In this document: piece by piece, positions 23,613 through 27,620 of the stretch | Layout of the letters: each line of letters begins with the position of its first letter | Position numbering within the stretch: position 1 is the first letter of the stretch | Origin: Chloroflexi bacterium TSY | GTDB lineage: Bacteria > Chloroflexota > Anaerolineae > Caldilineales > Caldilineaceae | Length of the DNA: 27,620 nt | Assembly (NCBI GenBank): GCA_019217005.1 | Contig: JAHBNG010000166.1 | Span: 1-27,620, forward strand | Direction of reading: 5' to 3' | Notes under the pieces: model-generated | The model's database searches: none | Seen by the model: only the letters and a program-made list of their open reading frames with translations | What the model was told of the DNA's origin: nothing | Program-made: the position numbers and the translations under genes

Positions 23613-24836
23613 TTGATAAGAATCTCAGATCAATCGATCATGAAATCTATTATCCTAACGGATTATTGTATGAGAGTCAGGCTGGTCAGGCGCTGTTCAC
23701 ATAATTCACTGGAAAAATTTATTCCATCTTTGCTCTAAGAGACGTGGGAAAATTTTCTAAGTAAGTATGTTGAAAATCATAGACCAAGACCTTAATCTGA
23801 GGTTAACGCGGGTTATTGTATACGATTTATGACAAGTCGTCAACCTCTATTTTTTCCAACCTTGATTCACTGCTACATTCTCTACAGAAAGTTCGACAAA
23901 TTTTTGGGCTATTCCTCTAGGTATTATTTGTCTGGATTGCAAGCCGAATGTTCTATGTATCATTTTTAAGTCAGATAGCCTCTTTTATAGTAGGCGTTAC
24001 CCTTCTTAACATTAGACAATGATCGGCAAGAGAAATAATCGCTCATGGCTCATCAGGATTCCAAGAGTTGACATTCGTCAATCATTTCAGAGACGTGACC
24101 GAAGGCTTACTGAATTTCAAGAATAGTTCAGTACAATAGACGCAAAACCTTCACATCAGATACGGTGAAAGAAAACTCATTCAAGAATAGTCTTTAAAAG
24201 AAGTAATCATCTTTAAAACATAAAGGCTCATCTGATCTGGAGCCACGAACTCCATTGTCAAATGTGTAAGTGACGTCTCTTTCAGTCTCAATTTTATACG
24301 TGACCCATCGCCAAAGATTATGATATAATGACGTTTGAAAACAAAACAGAGATGCAAAGTTTCGTTGGCATTTTGATTCTATATCGCAGTTGTGATGATA
24401 ACATGGTTTTTCCTACAGTTCTACCCGATAGAGCAGAACCATGTTTTGATACAAAGCTCAGTTTAGCGAGAAAGAGCGAGCGACAAGTCTTGAGTATTTC
24501 CATCCGGCCCTCTCAAAAAATATCTTATGTAACTTCATCATGTACGAGCACGGAATATTTCGGCTCGTCTACCACAAATATGCGCTGACAATGGTGTTTC
24601 TCTGAGCAAAGAGGCGCGATACACACGCTTGGGAGATAAGCATATATGGCTCTTCAGGAACTCAGGGGGTTGACAAAGAAGTGTCACGAACTTCCCGGAC
24701 ACGCTTAGTCAGTAAGAGAGATACCAAATAGGCGCGTTGAAAAGAGTCGGAAAAAATCAACAATTCCGACTTTATGTAAACTTGGGTATTGAGCTGGTAG
24801 CAAGTAGACATAAGAGAGAAATCAAAGGCAATCAAG
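23613..24836. other. AT-rich region without recognisable genes
   Basis: About 1.2 kb between two insertion sequences. The longest open frames (for example 24328-24588 plus) have no recognisable domain and no good ribosome site. A 29-30 base imperfect direct repeat is present at 24045-24073 and 24646-24675. A TGATATAATG extended -10-like sequence occurs near 24319-24328, but no gene can be assigned to it. This may be an eroded accessory region. Confidence 0.55.
24045..24675 (+). repeat. Imperfect direct repeat pair, about 30 bp
   Basis: ATGGCTCATCAGGATTCC...GTTGACA (24045-24073) and ATGGCTCTTCAGGAACTC...GTTGACA (24646-24675) are clearly related, and a weaker GGCTCATCTGATC segment lies near 24226. 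On the opposite strand they begin TGTCAAC, like eroded transposon ends. This is tentative. Confidence 0.35.
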
Positions 24837-24844
24837 AAAAAAAA

Positions 24845-26598
24845 CAGTAGCAGCAAAAGTCGGGTACAAATTTATTATGTTGAGTTAGAAGGGGAGTCAG
24901 AATCATGACGATTTGTATTTGAAAGAAGAGCAGACTCCCAAGCGATTTCAAGTTCAGAAACGACTGAATCAAGGTGATGGCAAAAGCGAAAATAATCTTT
25001 GCGTTCAGCCAGGATCGAATGTAAACGTTGCCGTTCAAATAAATAAGCGGACCGGTCAACGGATCGCAGCCGGAAGAGCAATTCGTCTTTGGTTTCAGTC
25101 GGATCGACGAAGGCAGCAAAAGAGCCATAGCGAAGGACGAAGTTATTAACACTTTTGCGTCCAGTGATAAGTCGTTGATTGGTTTTCAAGCGGCCAAAGA
25201 AGCCCTCCAGGGCATTGTTAGTGGAAGGAAGACCCGAGACATCGTAGCAGACAAAGAGCCCCCCACCAACGGTTGCGAAATGTTGTGTTGATATGCTGAA
25301 CAATCGAGCGATCTGCGTCATCGAGAGTCGTATCCTGTGTCAGTGCGACTAAATATTGATCAACAGCTGATGCAACGGAATGAGCAGTGACCTGTACCTG
25401 GTCGTCGGCTTGAGAGTCAGGCGACAAAAGCCGTTTGCAAAAACGATGAAAACCAGCAATCTTGATTAAGCGGGTCAGTAACGGATGCCCCCTTTTTCCT
25501 GAGCCCGTAATAATGATGCTTCAATCGTGATTAATTGTTGAACCATCTGTAAGCCACCTAATTCAAAAGGAGTCAATCCTCTTGTCAATAAAGTGAACCG
25601 CAGATAGCGAGTATATTGCAAAAGAACTGCTTTGTAGGGATCGGTTTCCGCCAATTCTCGAACCGTTTTGTAGACCCGATTCAAAAAGCCACGCAGCTTC
25701 TTTTTGAGTTGAGTTTTCATTGTACGGTCAAGCGCATAAGTGAGTCGCCCAGCTTCTTTAATGCAATGGAACTGACAAGTCTGATGGGGGGCAATTCGGC
25801 CACACTTGAGCAACAGCAAGTTGGATGTTTTCCTGGGCGTCACTGATGATGCCCTTGATAGGGATTTCCCATTCGTTTATCGGTTCCAACAGTGCTGAAA
25901 CCAGAGTCTTGTGAGTCCCTGATTCCAACACTTCTGCCATCAAAGTGATGTCTAACTGGACTTCTCGAACCACATAGAGCGCTGGACTTCCTTTCTCTGG
26001 TTGCATCCCATCTATGGAGAGGATTAGTCCGCCCAACCTTTTCCATTTTTTCTGCTGGTTTACTACCTTCGCTGGCTGTCCAGCTCGCAACAAGGCTAAA
26101 AATGTACCGATTAAGTTCAGCACTTGTCTTTCAGATATCGTTATCCGCTCTTTAGTCCTTTATGGATTTCGGCCACTCTTCGTTGATGCCAAAATCGTTG
26201 GTATCCTATTTCGACGATTACATCTAACCCATAACCGCATTCGGTACACCAACTCTTCTGCTTCTTGGGAACGATAGACCACTTCTTGCTGCAAGCAGTT
26301 CTCATTTTGACACCGATATCCATGACTTACCACATAATATCTGCCCTCCAGTGTTTCCAGATACTTATGCCATAATTTATAGCTTCTTTTCAGTTTGCTT
26401 TTGCAGTTCGGACAGCGCTTCTTTGTTGGTCGGTAGTATCGTTTCTCTACCTGCTTCTCCTTCTTTTTGCGCATTTTTCCGGACCTCCTTGGCCTCTCCT
26501 ATTCTAGCCTTTTCTTCCGGAGGTCTTCAATTTATCTCTTTTTGGTCGCAATCATTTACTTGTCATAATATTTCTGTACCCGACTTTTGCTGTAACTG
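24845..26598 (-). mobile_element. Insertion sequence, about 1754 bp, flanked by A-tracts
   Basis: The ends CAGTAGCAGCAAAAGTCG (from 24845) and, on the other strand, CAGTTACAGCAAAAGTCG (from 26598) match over about 35 bases with few mismatches, including a perfect 17-mer CAGCAAAAGTCGGGTAC. The flanks are eight A (24837-24844) and seven A (26599-26605), consistent with a 7-8 bp target duplication in an A-tract. It encodes one leftward transposase. The family is not identified. Confidence 0.82.
24875..26474 (-). pseudogene. Zinc-ribbon DDE transposase broken by several frameshifts
   Basis: Starts at ATG 26474 behind AAGGAGGT. The N-terminal segment has a zinc ribbon (CPNC ... CQNENC). Pieces in changing frames then give YGLDVIVEIGYQRFWHQRRV, LSIDGMQPEKGSPALYVV (first Asp), IKGIISDAQENIQLAV (second Asp), CQFHCIKEAGRLTYALDRT, AGFHRFCKRLLSPDSQADDQ, and LPSTNNALEGFFGRLKTNQR (likely Glu), ending at 24875. 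At least four breaks are needed, near 26240, 25786-25791 (a run of six G, where five would restore VWPNCPHQTCQFHC), about 25490 (G/C run) and about 25258-25263 (run of six C). It is non-functional as written. Confidence 0.85.
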
Positions 26599-26618
26599 AA
26601 AAAAAGAAAGCAGAAAAA

Positions 26619-27620
26619 CTAAGCTTGTGGTCGACGACGGATAGTTCGTTGACGAATGTGGAAAGATTCGTCATAGGTGGTTCGGTCTTGCCACATTTTC
26701 CAAAGAATGGCCAGCCAGCGGTTGGCTAAAGCCCGATGAGAGCGACTGACCGAGTGGCCCTTTTGACGAGCTTGTGTAAAGTAAGCCGAAGTCAGCGAGA
26801 TTGCTGGCGCGAAGAACGAGCCAGTTGCTGAGAAAAGTAACGAAACTCTTTATCACAAGAGCGGCGAAAGTGGACCAAGGGACTTTGCCACTTTGGTTGG
26901 TAACGGGAGCCGTGCCAGCTAAAGTCTGGACCATGCTGGAATGGGAAGCGGCGGCGATCTTCGCCAAATTTGACCAGCAAAGAGGGAGCCAAGAGCTCCC
27001 GCCCGGCAGGAAGCAAAATGGGGTGATCCCGTGTTGCAGAAAAGAGAGTTCAACTGTTGGAGTGTTGCTTGCTTGGAGTTGAGGGGAGCAAGAGTCGGGC
27101 AAGTTGCTGGGCTTGAACTTGACAAGCTTGGGCAACACCCGGAGCTGAACGGGGATGTTGTGTGGTCAAGGCATCAAAACAGGTGAGCCATTTGGAGGGC
27201 TGATTATGTTTATGTTGCTTGAGAAAGACCTGAAATTCATCATAGGTTGCTTTTTCTGCTTGCGGCGACGGATAAGCCAGAATCAGATGAGCTGCAATGG
27301 GCGATGGCCAACAAAGACATTGAGCAAAGCGGGATGGTATCTGAGCAAACAACTACGCAAGCGATTGGAGACAGCAACCGTTTCTTTGCGCCAAAACTCG
27401 GTCATGCCACGATGCGCATTTGCTGGAGTAATTCACTCCCTGGATGCCAAGGATAGAATCGGTGAACATCTGTTCTGACCAGTTCAGCTATCGTATATGC
27501 ATCACTTTCATCAGTGCGAGCACCGCCTGATTGTACCTCGCCCGACTTGCTTTGACCACGTTCGGAGGACATATAGATTTGTATACCCAGCATCCCATAA
27601 GTAGTCAATTATCAGATTAT
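26619..27620 (-). pseudogene. IS110-family transposase remnant (5' end outside window)
   Basis: Reading leftward from the right edge, segments in different frames give SGGARTDESDAYTIAELVRT followed by DVHRFYPWHPGSELLQQ (DEDD RuvC-like domain), KATYDEFQVFLKQHKHNQPS (middle), LAGTAPVTNQSGK (the hallmark of the transposase_20/IS116 domain), VHFRRSCDKEFRYFSQQLARSS, and TSAYFTQARQKGHSVSRSHR then ALANRWLAILWKMWQDRTTY to RRRPQA, with stop TAG at 26621-26619. Breaks lie near 26793 (a lost base after CGCTG), about 26885 and further right. IS110 enzymes use a bridge RNA from the element end; the 5' end where it is expected lies outside the window. Confidence 0.85.

Noticed and set aside
1..27620. CRISPR array
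   Set aside because: No regularly spaced direct repeats with unique spacers were seen; the only phased repeats are three 8-mers at 5216-5268.

Overview
The window looks like chromosomal DNA of a filamentous or Anaerolineae-like member of the Chloroflexota. This is an inference from four traits: a secreted protein ending in an FLPLV-type tail, long Thr/Pro-rich 'TPTPT' linkers in exported proteins, a very large SARP/BTAD-NTPase-WD40 regulator, and transposases of types I associate with that phylum. No rRNA or other decisive marker is present, so the assignment is tentative.

Positions 1-5094, all on the minus strand: a FAD-dependent monooxygenase-like oxidoreductase running off the left edge (1-1621), a 650 bp spacer with two inverted repeats, a secreted multidomain Ig-like/cadherin-like/LamG protein (2273-4255), and a DoxX/DoxD-type membrane protein (4324-5094). 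The divergent spacer 5095-5588 holds three phased direct repeats that may be SARP operators, and a 138 bp imperfect palindrome. It leads into the plus-strand 4 kb regulator (5589-9644). That gene has lost its last WD40 blade to a frameshift, and the missing end is still readable in another frame to 9807.

Positions 9812-16170, minus strand: an exported 1004-residue protein with two predicted Rossmann/amidotransferase-like domains joined by Thr/Pro linkers, preceded by a membrane-anchored S49 (SppA-like) peptidase, a MITE-like palindromic element, and an NFACT/RqcH-type ribosome quality-control protein.

Positions 16246-18629: an IS1380-type element with clear terminal repeats and 5 bp target duplications sits about 90 bp upstream of the most interesting locus. 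That locus is a tRNA-Leu(UAA) gene split in its anticodon by a 746-nt group I intron, which itself encodes an HNH endonuclease. The endonuclease stop codon is built from the conserved intron core.

Positions 18630-22032: a possible structured leader RNA, an L,D-transpeptidase with three LysM domains (C-terminus altered by a T6-run frameshift), a strong terminator, and a minus-strand secreted prealbumin-like repeat protein ending in a LysM domain. Both proteins point to cell-envelope functions.

Positions 22126-27620 are a graveyard of insertion sequences: a 1487 bp IS with 17 bp terminal repeats and a TTGAT duplication, a 1754 bp IS flanked by A-tracts, and a decayed IS110-family transposase at the right edge. 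All their transposases are frameshifted, several times at homopolymer runs. This suggests either real decay by slippage or read errors.
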